From the NCBI GenBank assembly GCA_036273715.1, contig DASUHB010000037.1, positions 62,001-126,000 on the forward strand: a stretch of DNA of 64,000 nucleotides, given 5' to 3'. The notes below the pieces were generated by a model. That model was not told where the DNA came from, did not search any database, and was given only the letters and a program-made list of their open reading frames with translations. The DNA comes from Gemmatimonadaceae bacterium. GTDB taxonomy: Bacteria; Gemmatimonadota; Gemmatimonadetes; Gemmatimonadales; Gemmatimonadaceae. Below are positions 8,345 through 17,017 of this stretch, piece by piece. A program made the translations under genes and the position numbers. Each line of letters begins with the position of its first letter. The first letter of the stretch is position 1.

Positions 8345-9577
8345 ATGAGTGCAACCAGGATTGCGGATCTGCATCACGCTGAGCGGAGTGCCGGCGTATC
8401 GGCCACCGAGCGCGTGCGCGCCCTCGGCACCGAAACCGCGTTCGCGGTGGCGGCCGCCGCGCGCCGCGTCCAGGCATCCGGCCGCGACGTCGCGCTGCTG
8501 CACATCGGCGAGCCCGGCATTCCGACGCCGCCGCACATCGTCGAAGCGGGGATCCGCGCGCTGCGCGACGGGCTCACCGGATACGTTGCGCCCGTGGGCA
8601 TCCCGGAGCTGCGCGGCGCGATCGCCGACGCGGTTGGCGCGCGCGGCGTGCCGTGCGCGGCCGAGAACGTGGTGGTCACGTCGGGCGCCAAGCCGCTGAT
8701 GCTGTACACCCTGCTCGCACTCGTCGACGCCGGAGACGAGGTGCTGGTGCCGGACCCGGGCTTCCCCATCTACGAGTCGGTCGCGCGGTTAGGCGGCGCG
8801 CGGCCGGTACCGTACCGCGTGCAACCCGGGCCCGACGGCATCGACGTGTCCGAGCTCGCCGCGGCCATCGGGCCGCGCACGCGGCTCCTCGTGCTCAATG
8901 CGCCGCACAACCCCACGGGCGCGCTCATCTCGCCGTCGTCGCTCGACGCCATCGCCGAGCTCGTGCTCGAGCACGATCTGGTCGTGCTGTCCGACGAAGT
9001 GTACGGCCGACTCGTATTTTCGGGCCGGCACGAGAGTATCGCATCGCGGCCGGGCCTCGCCGGCCGCACGGTGCTCGTGGACAGCTTCTCCAAGACGTAC
9101 GCGATGACCGGGTGGCGGTTAGGCTTCGCGGTAATGCCGGCGCCGTTGGTCGAGCACGTCGCGACGCTCATCATCAACAACACGTCGTGCGCGCCGCCGT
9201 TCGTGCAGCACGCGGGCATCGCGGCGCTCACGGGCTCGCAGCAGTGCGTCGAGGATCTCGTCGCACGTCTGCGCGGAACCCGCGACGCCCTCGTGCGCGG
9301 CCTCGCCGGCATCGATGGGGTGCGCGTCACCGAACCCGTCGCCGCGTTCTACGCGTTCCCCGATGTCTCGCCCTTGCTCGAGCGCTCGGGGCTTTCGGTG
9401 GACGAGGCCGCGGCTGTGCTGCTCGAGCGGCACGGCGTGGCGGCGCTCGCCGGCACGGGGTTCGGCGCCGGCGGCGACCGGCATCTCCGACTTTCGTACG
9501 CGACGGCGCCCGAACGCATCGAGACGGCCGTGGTCCGCATCCGCGCGTGGGCCGCGGATCTCTCTTCGATCTCCTGA
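8345..9577 (+). CDS. PLP-dependent class I/II aminotransferase
   Basis: 410 residues, fold type I. Motifs: VAPVGIPELRGAIADAVG, VVVTSGAKPLMLYTLLALV, VPDPGFPIYESVARLGG, LNAPHNPTGALIS (Asn of the PLP pocket), LSDEVYGRLVF, and the PLP lysine in DSFSKTYAMTGWRLGF. Arg in HLRLSYAT near the end should bind the substrate carboxylate. The family includes aspartate, alanine and branched-chain aminotransferases. Its place before panB, thrC and thrB suggests amino-acid or 2-oxoacid exchange (for example aspartate or valine), but the substrate is not settled by sequence. ATG at 8345 has GAGGAC upstream. First gene of a six-gene run; the stop is 7 bases before panB. Confidence 0.9.
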   Translation: MSATRIADLHHAERSAGVSATERVRALGTETAFAVAAAARRVQASGRDVALLHIGEPGIPTPPHIVEAGIRALRDGLTGYVAPVGIPELRGAIADAVGARGVPCAAENVVVTSGAKPLMLYTLLALVDAGDEVLVPDPGFPIYESVARLGGARPVPYRVQPGPDGIDVSELAAAIGPRTRLLVLNAPHNPTGALISPSSLDAIAELVLEHDLVVLSDEVYGRLVFSGRHESIASRPGLAGRTVLVDSFSKTYAMTGWRLGFAVMPAPLVEHVATLIINNTSCAPPFVQHAGIAALTGSQQCVEDLVARLRGTRDALVRGLAGIDGVRVTEPVAAFYAFPDVSPLLERSGLSVDEAAAVLLERHGVAALAGTGFGAGGDRHLRLSYATAPERIETAVVRIRAWAADLSSIS

Positions 9578-9584
9578 GGCTCCC

Positions 9585-10487
9585 ATGGGCGACACCAAGG
9601 TGACCCTGGCGACGCTCGCCGCGCTCAAAGCGCGCGGCGAGAAGGCGGTGTTCATCACCGCATACGACTACCCGACGGCGACGTTCGTCGACCGCGCCGG
9701 CGTGGACATGATCCTCGTGGGCGACTCGGCCGCCATGACGATGCTCGGCATGCCGAACACGTTAGGCGTGGGCATGGACGAGATGCTGGTGTTCGTGCGC
9801 GCCGTGTGCCGCGGCGCGCGGCGCGCGTTCGTCGTGGGCGACCTGCCGTTCCTGTCGTATCAACCGTCCGACGAGACCGCCGTCCGCAGCGCCGGCGCGT
9901 TCGTTGCCGCGGGATGCGACGCCGTGAAATGCGAAGGCGGCCGCCGCGTCGTGTCCCGGGTGCGTGCGATGACCGATGCCGGGATTGCCGTGATGGGGCA
10001 CCTCGGCCTAACGCCGCAGAGCCTCGCCCAACTGGGCGGCTACCGCGTGCAGGGCAAGACGCTCGAGGCCGTGCAGCGCATCGCCGACGACGCCGCGGCG
10101 CTCGAGGATGCCGGTGCGTTCGCGGTCCTGCTCGAGGCGATGCCGGCCGAGGCGGCGGCGCTCGTCGCCGACCGGCTCGGGATTCTCGTGTACGGCATCG
10201 GCGCCGGACCGCACGTCGACGGTCAGTTAGTCATCTCCCACGACATCTTCGGCAATTTCGTGGGCGAGATCCGGCCCCGCTTCGTCAAGCGCTACGCCGA
10301 TATTGGCCGAGATCTCGAGCGCGCGGCACGCGAGTACGCATCCGACGTGCGCGCCGGACGCTTTCCGGCCGACGAACACTGCTACGCCATCGCGCCCGAC
10401 TGTGAAGCGGAGATCCGCGCCGCGCGGCGTACGCCGGCGCCGGCGCCGGCGCCCGTCGAGCTTCCCTTTGCCCGAGTCCTGCCATGA
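9585..10487 (+). CDS. panB: 3-methyl-2-oxobutanoate hydroxymethyltransferase
   Basis: 300 residues. First committed step of pantothenate synthesis: 3-methyl-2-oxobutanoate + methylene-tetrahydrofolate to ketopantoate, in the cytosol. TIM-barrel motifs match PanB: GDSAAMTMLG and VGDLPFLSYQ (metal Asp residues), DAVKCEGG (Lys), GHLGLTPQSL, LLEAMPAEAAALV (catalytic Glu) and GIGAGPHVDGQLVISHD. It is longer than E. coli PanB (264) because of a C-terminal tail of Pro-Ala repeats. The last codon region overlaps the thrC start (ATGA at 10484), implying translational coupling. panC and panD are not in the window. Confidence 0.95.
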   Translation: MGDTKVTLATLAALKARGEKAVFITAYDYPTATFVDRAGVDMILVGDSAAMTMLGMPNTLGVGMDEMLVFVRAVCRGARRAFVVGDLPFLSYQPSDETAVRSAGAFVAAGCDAVKCEGGRRVVSRVRAMTDAGIAVMGHLGLTPQSLAQLGGYRVQGKTLEAVQRIADDAAALEDAGAFAVLLEAMPAEAAALVADRLGILVYGIGAGPHVDGQLVISHDIFGNFVGEIRPRFVKRYADIGRDLERAAREYASDVRAGRFPADEHCYAIAPDCEAEIRAARRTPAPAPAPVELPFARVLP

Positions 10488-11773
10488 CGCTGTCCCTGAG
10501 TCCACAACCGGCCGCGACCGCGGCTCGCTCGTCGTTGGGCGTGGTGCCGCTCGTCTGCCGCAATTGCGGCGCGGCGCACGACGCGGCGCCGGTGGCCATC
10601 TGCGACCAATGTCTCGGTCCGCTGGAACCCGTGTACGATCCGGCGCGCGCGTTGCCGGACCGCGCGACCATCGCAGCGCGCGGCGCGTCGCTCTGGCGCT
10701 ACCGCGAATGGCTGCCGATCACCGGCGAGCCGCTGTACTCGCCGGACACGGGCTGCACGCCGCTCGTCGAGGCGCCGCGCCTCGCCCGCCGGTTAGGCAT
10801 CGCCCGCGCGTGGGTCAAGAACGACACGGTCTCGCACCCCTCCCTGTCGTTCAAGGACCGCGTGGTCACGACGGCCATCAACGCGGCGGCCGCGTTCGGC
10901 ATCCGGACGATCGGGTGCGCATCCACCGGCAACCTCGCCAACGCCGTCGCCGCGCACGCAGCCCGCGCGGGACTCGAGGCATGGATCTTCATTCCGCACG
11001 ATCTCGAGTTAGGCAAAGTGGCCGCCACCGCGATCTTCGCGCCGCGCCTCGTGCGCGTGCGGGGCACGTACGACGATGTGAACCGCCTCTGCGCCCAGGC
11101 CGCCGATCGATTCGGCTGGGGCATCGTGAACGTGAACCTCCGCGCCTACTACGGCGAAGGGTCCAAGACCATGGCCTTCGAGATCGCGGAGCAGCTCGGC
11201 TGGCGCTTGCCGTCCGCGGTGATCGCACCGATGGCCGGCGGCTCGCTCGTCACCAAGCTGCGCAAAGGCTTCGGCGAATTCCTCGATGCCGGTCTCGTGC
11301 AGGGCGCGCTGCCGCGCATTTTCGGCGCGCAGGCATCGGGGTGCGCGCCGATCGCGCGCCTGGTCGAGCGCGGCAACGACGAGCTGGTGCCCGAAATTCC
11401 GCGGACGATCGCACGGTCGATCGCCATCGGCAATCCGCCGGACGGTCGCTCGGCGGCGCGCATCATTCGCGACACCGGCGGTTGGGCGGAGCATGTGAGC
11501 GACGAAGAGCTGGTGGCCGGCATTCACACGCTGGCCGAGGACTGCGGCATCTTCGCCGAGACGGCCGGCGGCACCACGGTGGCCGGCGCGCTGGCGCTCG
11601 CCCGCGCCGGCCGGCTCGAGCCCGACGACGAGCTCGTGCTCTGCATCACCGGACACGGCCTCAAGACGCTGGAAGCGTTAGGCGACGTCGCCGCGTCGGC
11701 GCCGGTGATCGAACCGCGTCTGCGCGACGTCGCCGCGCTCGCGGCTCGAGCGGAAACCCAGAGCGCGTCGTGA
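10484..11773 (+). CDS. thrC: threonine synthase
   Basis: 429 residues; converts O-phosphohomoserine to threonine using PLP. An N-terminal zinc ribbon (Cys25, Cys28, Cys40, Cys43 in CRNC...CDQC) is followed by the fold type II core: TPLVEAPRLARRLG, the PLP lysine Lys124 in SLSFKDRVV, ASTGNLANAVAAHA, the phosphate loop APMAGGSLVTKL, and TAGGTTVAGALALA with GHGLKT near the end. The zinc ribbon form is common in archaeal-like and actinobacterial threonine synthases. It overlaps panB upstream and thrB downstream (GTGA at 11770). A paralogous use of phosphohomoserine with the downstream sulfur carrier is possible but not shown. Confidence 0.95.
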   Translation: MTLSLSPQPAATAARSSLGVVPLVCRNCGAAHDAAPVAICDQCLGPLEPVYDPARALPDRATIAARGASLWRYREWLPITGEPLYSPDTGCTPLVEAPRLARRLGIARAWVKNDTVSHPSLSFKDRVVTTAINAAAAFGIRTIGCASTGNLANAVAAHAARAGLEAWIFIPHDLELGKVAATAIFAPRLVRVRGTYDDVNRLCAQAADRFGWGIVNVNLRAYYGEGSKTMAFEIAEQLGWRLPSAVIAPMAGGSLVTKLRKGFGEFLDAGLVQGALPRIFGAQASGCAPIARLVERGNDELVPEIPRTIARSIAIGNPPDGRSAARIIRDTGGWAEHVSDEELVAGIHTLAEDCGIFAETAGGTTVAGALALARAGRLEPDDELVLCITGHGLKTLEALGDVAASAPVIEPRLRDVAALAARAETQSAS

Positions 11774-12741
11774 CCGTCTCGGTGTCGGTACCCGCCACGG
11801 CGTCGAACCTCGGCGCCGGATTCGACTGCATCGGCGTGGCGGTTCACCGCCGGCTGCACGTGTCGGTCGGCTTCGCGAGCGACGGTCCACCGATCACCAT
11901 CCGGCGGTCGGGCACGCTGGCCGCGCTCGACATTGGGCCCGAGGATGATCTCATCGTCGCCGGCTTCCGCGCCGCGTGTGCGCGCGCGGGGCGCGAGCTG
12001 CCATCGCGCCTGGCCTTTTCGGCCGACTCCGACATTCCCGTGGGCCGCGGCCTCGGCTCATCGGCGGCGGCGCTGGTGGCCGGCGCGATGGCGGCGGCGG
12101 CATTGCTCGACGATGTGGTGGACGCGCGCCGCATCATTGCGTTAGGCGCGGAGCGCGAGGGGCATCCCGACAACGTGGCGCCCGCGGTGCTGGGCGGCGC
12201 GGTGCTCGCGGTGTCGCCCGCCGGCGCCGAGCCCACGACGGCCACGCTCGACGTCCACGCGTCCCTGCGCTTCGCGTTCGCGATTCCCGACTTCACCGTG
12301 GACACGCAGCGCGCGCGTGCCGCGCTGCCGGACAGCCTCCCGCACGCCGTGGCGCGGGCCGCGGCCGCCGCCGCCGCGGCGCTCGTGGTCGGACTCGCGC
12401 GCGCCGACGGGGCGCTCCTAACGGCCGGCCTCGAGGGACCGCTGCACGTCCCATTTCGCCGGGCGCTGGTGCCGTGGTACGACGAGGTCGTCGCCGCCGG
12501 ACGCGCCGCGGGCGCGTTCGGCGCGACGCTCAGCGGATCGGGCTCATCGGTGGTGGCAATTGCCCCGCTGGAGCGCGCCGACCAGGTGGCGGCCGCTATG
12601 GCCGCCGCCTGGTCGGCGCGCGGAGTCGCCGCCACGCCGTTCGTCTCCGAACCATGCGCACTCGGCGCGTCGTCGGACGCCATCGACCGGAACGCACCAC
12701 CATTGCCCGGACGTTCATCCACCGTGGAGATTTCCTCATGA
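11770..12741 (+). CDS. thrB: homoserine kinase
   Basis: 323 residues, GHMP kinase family; ATP-dependent phosphorylation of homoserine, the step before thrC. It starts on the GTG that overlaps the thrC stop (GTGA). Motifs: VPATASNLGAGFDCIG at the N terminus, the ATP-binding loop DIPVGRGLGSSAAAL, EGHPDNVAPAVLGG, and the C-terminal GATLSGSGSSVVAIAP. The order thrC-thrB with overlaps on both sides indicates one transcript. The stop overlaps the moaD-like start (ATGA at 12738). Confidence 0.96.
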   Translation: MTVSVSVPATASNLGAGFDCIGVAVHRRLHVSVGFASDGPPITIRRSGTLAALDIGPEDDLIVAGFRAACARAGRELPSRLAFSADSDIPVGRGLGSSAAALVAGAMAAAALLDDVVDARRIIALGAEREGHPDNVAPAVLGGAVLAVSPAGAEPTTATLDVHASLRFAFAIPDFTVDTQRARAALPDSLPHAVARAAAAAAAALVVGLARADGALLTAGLEGPLHVPFRRALVPWYDEVVAAGRAAGAFGATLSGSGSSVVAIAPLERADQVAAAMAAAWSARGVAATPFVSEPCALGASSDAIDRNAPPLPGRSSTVEISS

Positions 12742-13013
12742 GCATCACCGTCCACCTGCCCACCATGCTCGCCCGTCTCGCCGGCGACTCACAGGCGCTC
12801 GAGGCGAGCGGCGACACGGTGGGCGATGCGCTCACCGACGTCATCGCACGCTTCCCCGCCCTTGGGCCCCGGCTGCGCGATGACGCCGGCAAGCCCTACG
12901 GATTCGTGACGTTCTACCTGAACGACGAAGACATTCGCTTTCGCGGTGGATTCGCCGCGCCCGTGGCCGACGGCGACGAAGTGATTGTCGTCCCGACCGT
13001 CGCCGGCGGGTGA
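12738..13013 (+). CDS. MoaD/ThiS-family sulfur carrier protein
   Basis: 91 residues with a ubiquitin-like fold and the C-terminal Gly-Gly (VVPTVAGG) that is adenylated and turned into a thiocarboxylate. GGAG lies 8 bases before the ATG, which overlaps the thrB stop. The next gene encodes a matching E1-like activator with a rhodanese domain, so the pair can load sulfur. Whether the sulfur goes to molybdopterin, thiamine, or an amino acid (as for CysO or the HcyS type) is open; the threonine operon context favours an amino-acid role but is only suggestive. Confidence 0.9.
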   Translation: MSITVHLPTMLARLAGDSQALEASGDTVGDALTDVIARFPALGPRLRDDAGKPYGFVTFYLNDEDIRFRGGFAAPVADGDEVIVVPTVAGG

Positions 13014-13017
13014 TGCG

Positions 13018-14205
13018 ATGACCGCGACAGGAACCGCGCCCGTGGATCACGCCCAGCGACTCGGCCAGCTGCCGGAGCTCTCGACCGAAGAGCTGCAGCG
13101 CTACAGCCGCCATCTGCTGTTGCCCGAGGTGGGGCTCGAGGGCCAGCGGCGGCTCAAGGCCGGCCGCGTCCTCCTCGTCGGCGCGGGCGGCCTCGGCTCT
13201 CCGTTAGGCTTGTATCTCGCCGCCGCCGGCGTTGGGCACCTGGGGATCGTCGACTTCGACGTCGTCGACGTCACCAACCTGCAGCGCCAGGTGCTGCACG
13301 GCACCCGCGACGTCGGGCGCCCCAAGCTCGATTCGGCGCGCGACCGTTTGCTCGACATCAATCCACACACCGACATCGAGACGTACGAGATGCGCCTCTC
13401 GTCGGAGAATGCGCTCGAGATCGTGCGCGAATACGATGTCGTGGTCGACGGCACCGACAACTTCCCGACCCGCTACCTGGTGAACGACGCGTGCGTGCTC
13501 ACCGGCCGGCCAAACGTGTACGGCAGCATCTTTCGCTTCGAGGGCCAGGCGAGCGTGTTCGCCACGCCCGATGGCCCGTGCTATCGATGCCTGTTCCGCG
13601 AACCGCCTCCGCCGGGCCTGGTGCCGAGCTGCGCCGAGGGCGGCGTGCTGGGGGTATTGCCCGGGCTCATCGGGACGATCCAGGCAACCGAGACGCTCAA
13701 GATTCTGTTAGGCACGGGCGTCACGCTGGCGGGGCGCCTCCTGCTCGTCGACGCGCTGCGCATGCAGTTCCGCACGCTCAAGCTGCAGCGCGATCCGGAA
13801 TGCCCGGCGTGCGGCACGCGCACGCTGCGCGAGCTGATCGATTACGAGGATTTCTGCGGCCTGCGCGCCGTGCACAGCGGGCCGGGCGTGCCGGAGGTGA
13901 CGCCCGCGGAGCTCGTGGCGTGGCGCACGCGCGGCGACGCGATCGATCTCGTCGATGTCCGCGAACCCGGCGAATGGGCGCTCGGCCATCTGCCCGGGGC
14001 GCGGCACATTCCGTTAGGCGCGGTGGGATCGTCGCTCGACGCGTTCGACCGCGGCCGGACCACCGTCCTCTACTGCAAAGGCGGCACGCGCAGCGCACAG
14101 GCCGCCCGCATGTTGCAGGAGGCCGGTTTCGACAAGGTCTGGAGCCTCAACGGCGGCATCCTCCGCTGGCGCGCGGAAATCGATCCGACGCTGCCCAACT
14201 ATTGA
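13018..14205 (+). CDS. moeB: MoeB/ThiF-type adenylyltransferase fused to rhodanese
   Basis: 395 residues. An E1-like domain (1-~270) has the nucleotide loop VLLVGAGGLGSPLGLYLA (~51-68), DFDVVDVTNLQRQV, VVDGTDNFPTRYLVND, and zinc-site pairs CYRC and CPAC. A rhodanese domain follows (~290-395) with active-site Cys in YCKGGTRS. It adenylates the C-terminal glycine of the upstream carrier and delivers persulfide sulfur. This architecture is MoeZ/MoeBR-like. It starts 4 bases after the carrier stop. The 3' end overlaps the convergent DUF2723 gene by 7 bases. Confidence 0.92.
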   Translation: MTATGTAPVDHAQRLGQLPELSTEELQRYSRHLLLPEVGLEGQRRLKAGRVLLVGAGGLGSPLGLYLAAAGVGHLGIVDFDVVDVTNLQRQVLHGTRDVGRPKLDSARDRLLDINPHTDIETYEMRLSSENALEIVREYDVVVDGTDNFPTRYLVNDACVLTGRPNVYGSIFRFEGQASVFATPDGPCYRCLFREPPPPGLVPSCAEGGVLGVLPGLIGTIQATETLKILLGTGVTLAGRLLLVDALRMQFRTLKLQRDPECPACGTRTLRELIDYEDFCGLRAVHSGPGVPEVTPAELVAWRTRGDAIDLVDVREPGEWALGHLPGARHIPLGAVGSSLDAFDRGRTTVLYCKGGTRSAQAARMLQEAGFDKVWSLNGGILRWRAEIDPTLPNY

Positions 14206-16397
14206 TCCGACGAACCCTGCCCGGCATCGCGCATCAGCCGCGCCGACCGCGCCATGGCATCGACCGTGGCGGCGACCGTTTTCGCCGCGGTGGAGTCGCC
14301 ATGCTCCTGCATTGCCTGGAAGATGATCGACCCGATGATCGCGTAGTGGTACGCAATGCCGACCGACGACCGATCCACCCAACCGTCCTGCGTGATCAGC
14401 GCCTTGGGCGCGAGGTACACGCTGTCCCAGAGCGCCTCGGTCGTCTTCTCGTCGAAGTAGCCGCCGGAAATCCGGAAGGTGTCCGCCGTCGCCGTGATCG
14501 GCGCCGGCACGAGCTTGGTCACGAGCCCCTGCGTGAGCATGTACGGCTCCAGGCCTAACGCATCGCCGTACTCGCTCGACGAAAAATAGATGGGCCGCTC
14601 GGGATAGGTGTCGCGGATCATCCGCAGCACCACGAGCTGGTCTCGCGTCAGGTATCCGGCCGGAATGCGCGCCGTGATGTCGCCGGCCTTGAAGATCTGC
14701 GGTTCGCGCAGGGTCAGCACCGGCGGAATCGAATCCGCCTGCGCGAACGTCATGTGCAGCGGCGGGCCCGACGGCACGGGCCACGACTTGCCCCGAAAGC
14801 GCGCCGGTCCGGTGGCGGCATCGTACGGACGTATGGGACGCCGAATGATCTGCCGAACGAACCAATCGGTGCCCAGGTACGTTGCGACGGCCACGATCAC
14901 ATCCTGGCGCACGCCCTCGACTTCCTGCGCATACCACAGCGGGAACGTGTCGTTGTCTCCGTTGGTCACGATGATCGCGTACGGCTCGACGGAATTGAGC
15001 ATGTCCACCGCCCAATCGCGCGTGAACATCTGGCCCGAGCGCGGCGCATCCCGCCAGTTGCCGACGAGCGGAATGAACGCGATCGCCAGCACGGGACACG
15101 TCGCCAGCCACGCGCGCCTGGGCAGAATCGCGGCGGCGGCCGCCTTGGCGCCGGCCACCATCGTCGCCAGCGATTCCCAGAGATACATGAGGCCCAGCGC
15201 CACCCACACGCTGTACGACGAAAAGCTCCAGAGATAGAAGTAGTCACGGTCGCGCGGCTCGCGCGCCACCGTGTTCCCGAGCTGCGGCGCCTGCGAGAAG
15301 CTGTACTTGAAATTCATGTAGTACACGAGCGCCAGCGACACCGTGAACGAGAACACGGCGAAGTACCAGAACGATTCGGGGTCGTGCTTCCAGTGCGCCC
15401 ATGCGCCGGCCAGGCCTAACACCAGAAACAGCGCCGCCAATCCGTTCTGCAGGCGGTCGTGCTGACCGTACGCATCGCGCAGCCACTGCCACTTGAAGTA
15501 CAACCAGTACATCCCGATCTGCGCCGACAACGGCGCCTGGCGGTCGAGCACCGACGGCTTCTGATACTGCTTGCGGTTGATGTTGTCTTCCAGGCGCTGC
15601 ACGGTGAGCCCGCTGAACGTGCACGACCACTCGAAGTGCGTAAGGCACCCGGTCGGCTCGCCCTCGTTGATCGTCGGGAAATGCGCCGCGCGGATCGGCT
15701 CGTACGCGAAGGGCGTCAAGCCTAACACAAGCACGGCGATCGCGAGAAGCACCAGCCGCCATCGCAGCAGCGTCTGCGGACGGCGCACCAGCACCGCAAT
15801 GCCCACCGCCGGCAGCGGCAGGAATCCGGCGGGGTGATTCGCGTAGCCGAGCCCGAGGAGAAACGCCACGAGCAACAGCCACCGGTCGGCGCGCGGATCG
15901 TCCGGATTCTCGCACCAGCACACCATGAGCCACGAAATGACCGCCAGCCCGATGAGCGAGATGGTGTACACCTTCTCGTTTACCACCGACTGGTTCCAGA
16001 CCGTGAACGCCGTCGCGCCGACCAACACCGCCACGGCGGCGCCGGTGATGCGCTGCCAGCGCTGCGTCACCCAGCGCCACAACACGCGCTCGGTGATCAG
16101 AAACCAGAATCCGGCCGCGGCGGCGCTGGCCAGCGCGGCCATGACGTTGATCCGCTGCGCATAGGTCACCGGAATCGGCAGCAGCCCGAAGAAGTGGCCT
16201 AACAGAACGAAGACGGGATTGCCCGGCGGATGCGGGAGGCCGAGCACCTTGGCCGAGGCGATGTATTCGCTCGTGTCCCACATCGCGGTGGACGGCGCGA
16301 GCGTTACCAGGTACAGCACGAACGTGAGGGCTGCCGCAATGGTCGCGGCGAGATACGACGGCTTGTAGTCGCTTGTCGCGGCGGTTCGGATGGGCAT
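14199..16397 (-). CDS. DUF2723 polytopic membrane protein (GT-C-like)
   Basis: About 732 residues. The N-terminal ~450 residues carry around 10 to 12 hydrophobic helices, with the DUF2723 hallmarks: a periplasmic-loop acidic motif in TAMWDTSEYIASAKVLGLPHPPGNPVFVLLG and ANHPAGFLPLPAVG. A soluble C-terminal part contains NGDNDTFPLWYAQEVEGVRQDV. Family members resemble protein O-mannosyltransferases and probably glycosylate or translocate surface polymers; activity has not been assigned. The start is uncertain: ATG at 16397 fits the family N terminus, but no ribosome site is visible. It follows the sigma/anti-sigma pair by 36 bases and may be co-transcribed. Confidence 0.85.
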   Translation of the reverse strand: MPIRTAATSDYKPSYLAATIAAALTFVLYLVTLAPSTAMWDTSEYIASAKVLGLPHPPGNPVFVLLGHFFGLLPIPVTYAQRINVMAALASAAAAGFWFLITERVLWRWVTQRWQRITGAAVAVLVGATAFTVWNQSVVNEKVYTISLIGLAVISWLMVCWCENPDDPRADRWLLLVAFLLGLGYANHPAGFLPLPAVGIAVLVRRPQTLLRWRLVLLAIAVLVLGLTPFAYEPIRAAHFPTINEGEPTGCLTHFEWSCTFSGLTVQRLEDNINRKQYQKPSVLDRQAPLSAQIGMYWLYFKWQWLRDAYGQHDRLQNGLAALFLVLGLAGAWAHWKHDPESFWYFAVFSFTVSLALVYYMNFKYSFSQAPQLGNTVAREPRDRDYFYLWSFSSYSVWVALGLMYLWESLATMVAGAKAAAAAILPRRAWLATCPVLAIAFIPLVGNWRDAPRSGQMFTRDWAVDMLNSVEPYAIIVTNGDNDTFPLWYAQEVEGVRQDVIVAVATYLGTDWFVRQIIRRPIRPYDAATGPARFRGKSWPVPSGPPLHMTFAQADSIPPVLTLREPQIFKAGDITARIPAGYLTRDQLVVLRMIRDTYPERPIYFSSSEYGDALGLEPYMLTQGLVTKLVPAPITATADTFRISGGYFDEKTTEALWDSVYLAPKALITQDGWVDRSSVGIAYHYAIIGSIIFQAMQEHGDSTAAKTVAATVDAMARSARLMRDAGQGSSDQ

Positions 16398-16432
16398 CGA
16401 GGATGGCGAGAGAATGGAGCGGCGCGAGATCG

Positions 16433-17017
16433 TCAGGTGGAGTCGCGGTGCGACGATGCGGCAGATGGGGGCGGCGCCTCCGGACGGTCGGCCGCGCGCG
16501 GCGCGCTGACCCACCGCGTCCCGTCGACGAGGAAGGCGAATCGGACGTCGTCGCGCCGCAGCGGCACCACGGCCGCCCACCGTTCTGCGTTAGGCGCCGG
16601 GCTCCGCGACAACGGCGTGCGCGTGGTGCTCCACGCGTTGAAGTCGCCGGCCAGCACCACCCGCGACGCGCCGCGCGCCCGCAGCGCGAACCGCACCAGA
16701 TCGAACGTGTCGTGCAGCGCCGGATCGATGGAATCGCCAATGTACGTCGCGCTCGCCTCCAGCGGCTCGGGCAGCGACGACTGCCACATCGTCCGCGCGG
16801 AGCTCGCGAGAATCGCCACGCCGGCCGCGCTCGCCGCGAGCGCCAGGCCGAGCGTCCGCAGCCGCGCGGCCCGCGTGATGCGCGCACGCCGCGCGTTGGC
16901 CTGGGCCGCGCCGCGCACCAGCGCCATGATGCGCTCCACGTGGTCGGGCCGTGCGGCGATCGGCTCGCGCAGCGCCGACTGCATCCAGCGCGGCAGCTCG
17001 TCGCGGTCGTTAGGCAT
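16433..17017 (-). CDS. presumed membrane anti-sigma factor with CBM48-like domain
   Basis: 194 residues. The N-terminal ~50 residues look cytosolic (LPRWMQSALREPIAARPDHV...), then one membrane helix (~52-72, LGLALAASAAGVAILASSA). The C-terminal part (~115-165) has the fold signature of glycogen-binding/isoamylase early-set domains: SRVVLAGDFNAWSTTRTPL and a final FAFLVDGTRWV. It overlaps the ECF sigma gene by 8 bases, the usual layout for a cognate anti-sigma. No zinc anti-sigma motif is present, so that role is inferred from position. If the topology is right, a carbohydrate-binding-like module faces the periplasm. Confidence 0.7.
   Translation of the reverse strand: MPNDRDELPRWMQSALREPIAARPDHVERIMALVRGAAQANARRARITRAARLRTLGLALAASAAGVAILASSARTMWQSSLPEPLEASATYIGDSIDPALHDTFDLVRFALRARGASRVVLAGDFNAWSTTRTPLSRSPAPNAERWAAVVPLRRDDVRFAFLVDGTRWVSAPRAADRPEAPPPSAASSHRDST

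Noticed and set aside
10303-11769. Long open frame running through panB and thrC into thrB
   Set aside because: High G+C leaves long alternative frames open; panB and thrC in their own frames have full family motifs, and only the part from 11770 is thrB.
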